Below are positions 38,596 through 39,309 of a stretch of 39,309 bases of DNA, piece by piece; position 1 is the stretch's first letter, and the number at the start of each line of letters is the position of its first letter. The notes under the pieces are model-generated. The model made no database searches and had not been told where the DNA came from. It saw only the letters and a list, made by a program, of their open reading frames with translations. Made by a program: the position numbers and the translations under genes. The stretch is from contig PKTQ01000194.1 in the NCBI GenBank assembly GCA_002869085.1, positions 1-39,309 of the forward strand. Direction: 5' to 3'. This DNA is from Hyphomicrobiales bacterium. Its GTDB lineage: Bacteria; Pseudomonadota; Alphaproteobacteria; Rhizobiales; BM303.

Positions 38596-39176
38596 CAGAG
38601 CCCGACCCGGCGATATGGAGCCAAAAGCCAGGCTGCGCCCATCGGCAAATCAGCAACCGAAGCTCCGACAAGTGTCGTTTCCCGGTTTTCATACCAGTGC
38701 GCGATCATCAGCAATATGGCCTGCTTGATCGCCTGCGGCACGGCAGCCGCCGCGCCATATCCGGCCACATATGTGATCGACACCGCATCCTCGCGGTTAT
38801 ATGTGCCTGGCCAGGACTGATCAGGCGCAAGTGTCATATATGGTCCAAGCGCATCGGCCCTCAGAGCATAGATCGAGGAATTCAATGTCTGTTCGGCATT
38901 GTCGCCGTCATAATAGCTGACCGCCGAAATCGACTGGCACGGCGCGAGCGGCAAGCGCATCACATCGTCAAATCCCGCAAAATCCTGTTGCCATGTCTGG
39001 GTGATGAGCGCCCGCCCGAGAATGCCAGCATAACCGTCAAGATGATCGGTTGCCGCTGCAATCAGGGCAGCCAGCAAATTATCATCATCGGCAAAATCGA
39101 CCCGGCAATGCTTTTTAACAGCATCGAGGTCAACCGGTGTTGTTTCTGGCGCAGCGGTGCGGACGGGCGCGAGCAT
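38595..39176 (-). CDS. Head-tail connector, phiE125 gp8 / HK97 gp6-like
   Basis: 193 residues. VDLDAVKKHCRVDFADDDNLLAAL begins the gp6-like domain and AVPQAIKQAILLMIAHWYENRE is its conserved C-terminal helix, with LLAPYRRV near the end. It forms the first ring below the portal. The start lies three bases after the repeat-protein stop. Confidence 0.88.
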   Translation of the reverse strand: MLAPVRTAAPETTPVDLDAVKKHCRVDFADDDNLLAALIAAATDHLDGYAGILGRALITQTWQQDFAGFDDVMRLPLAPCQSISAVSYYDGDNAEQTLNSSIYALRADALGPYMTLAPDQSWPGTYNREDAVSITYVAGYGAAAAVPQAIKQAILLMIAHWYENRETTLVGASVADLPMGAAWLLAPYRRVGL

Positions 39177-39179
39177 GGT

Positions 39180-39309
39180 CTATTTCCCGTTTTTGGGAGC
39201 CGCCTTGGCGGCTTCCTCATCGGCCTTGGCCTTGGCGGCGGCAGCGGCGGCTTCCTCATCGGCCTTGGCCTTGGCGGCTGCGGCTTCCTCATCGGCCTTG
39301 GCCTTGGCG
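39180..39309 (-). CDS. Repeat-rich head-operon protein, C-terminal part
   Basis: This is the continuation of the gene that starts at 246. It encodes the rest of the AKAKADEEAAA-type repeats and a short basic tail ending KAAPKNGK, with TAG at 39180-39182. Read straight across without merging the 52-base overlap, the frame is broken. Merging 52 bases (or 19, one repeat unit fewer) restores it. The connector gene starts three bases downstream at 39176, as expected for a head-gene operon. Confidence 0.7.
   Translation of the reverse strand, partial: AKAKADEEAAAAKAKADEEAAAAAAKAKADEEAAKAAPKNGK
39203..39309. repeat. 33-bp tandem repeat, right copy and terminal overlap
   Basis: The same repeat family as at the left edge, with one degenerate unit (ggcggcggcagcggcggcttcctc part). 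The last 52 bases duplicate window bases 1-52. This is typical of a circular assembly cut inside a repeat. It is not evidence for real physical ends. Confidence 0.9.

Overview
The window looks like one complete temperate, long-tailed (siphovirus-like) phage or excised prophage genome, written as a circularly permuted contig. The last 52 bases (39258-39309) repeat the first 52. Joining the ends through this overlap restores one reading frame across the junction (GTG at 246 to TAG at 39180), so the molecule is about 39.26 kb. The host is probably an alphaproteobacterium. Support for this is the high GC (by eye around 60%), the GTA/HK97-type head and tail genes, DUF6378/DUF6362-type genes, a GcrA-like regulator beside a beta-class DNA methyltransferase, and an attP that is the 3' end of a tRNA, probably tRNA-Leu.

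Layout. (1) Late block on the minus strand, running from 6968 down to 1 and on from 39309 to 23476: HNH endonuclease, TerS, TerL, portal, ClpP-like prohead protease, HK97-fold capsid protein, a decoration-like protein, a repeat-rich linker protein across the contig ends, phiE125 gp8-like connector, head-tail adaptor, HK97 gp10-like, DUF3168, major tail protein, two tail chaperones, tape measure, tail-tip proteins, an NlpC/P60-like protein, a J-like host-specificity protein, two tail proteins, a beta-helix tail fibre, then endolysin, overlapping spanins and a holin-like protein. (2) Integrase (21842-23239, minus) with attP at about 23231-23464. (3) Rightward early block (17457-21873): small proteins, DUF2303, MazG-like and HD nucleotide-pool genes. 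(4) Immunity region (15569-17350): S24-type CI repressor, Cro-like gene, matching operators in PL and PR, and a zinc-ribbon membrane protein plus SNase pair. (5) Leftward early block (15805-11671), ending in a GcrA-like protein and a DNA methyltransferase. (6) A HicAB toxin-antitoxin module (10985-11662) with its own promoter and palindromic operators. (7) A replication block (10847-7139) with a DnaA domain IV-like protein, an HTH initiator carrying a lambda-O-like internal origin, and a C4-type antisense RNA in the leader. A TagO/VasI-like periplasmic moron (9476-10108) sits on the opposite strand.

The circuit I infer has two immunity layers. CI would hold PL and PR, each a TTGAC(A/T)-17-GCTAT(A/G) promoter with its operator in the spacer. 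The C4 RNA would bind the leader and Shine-Dalgarno of the first replication gene. Integration would go into a tRNA 3' end and keep that tRNA intact. HicAB, TagO-like and zinc-ribbon/SNase genes look like lysogen-benefit cargo. All functions are read from sequence motifs and gene order; no search was run.
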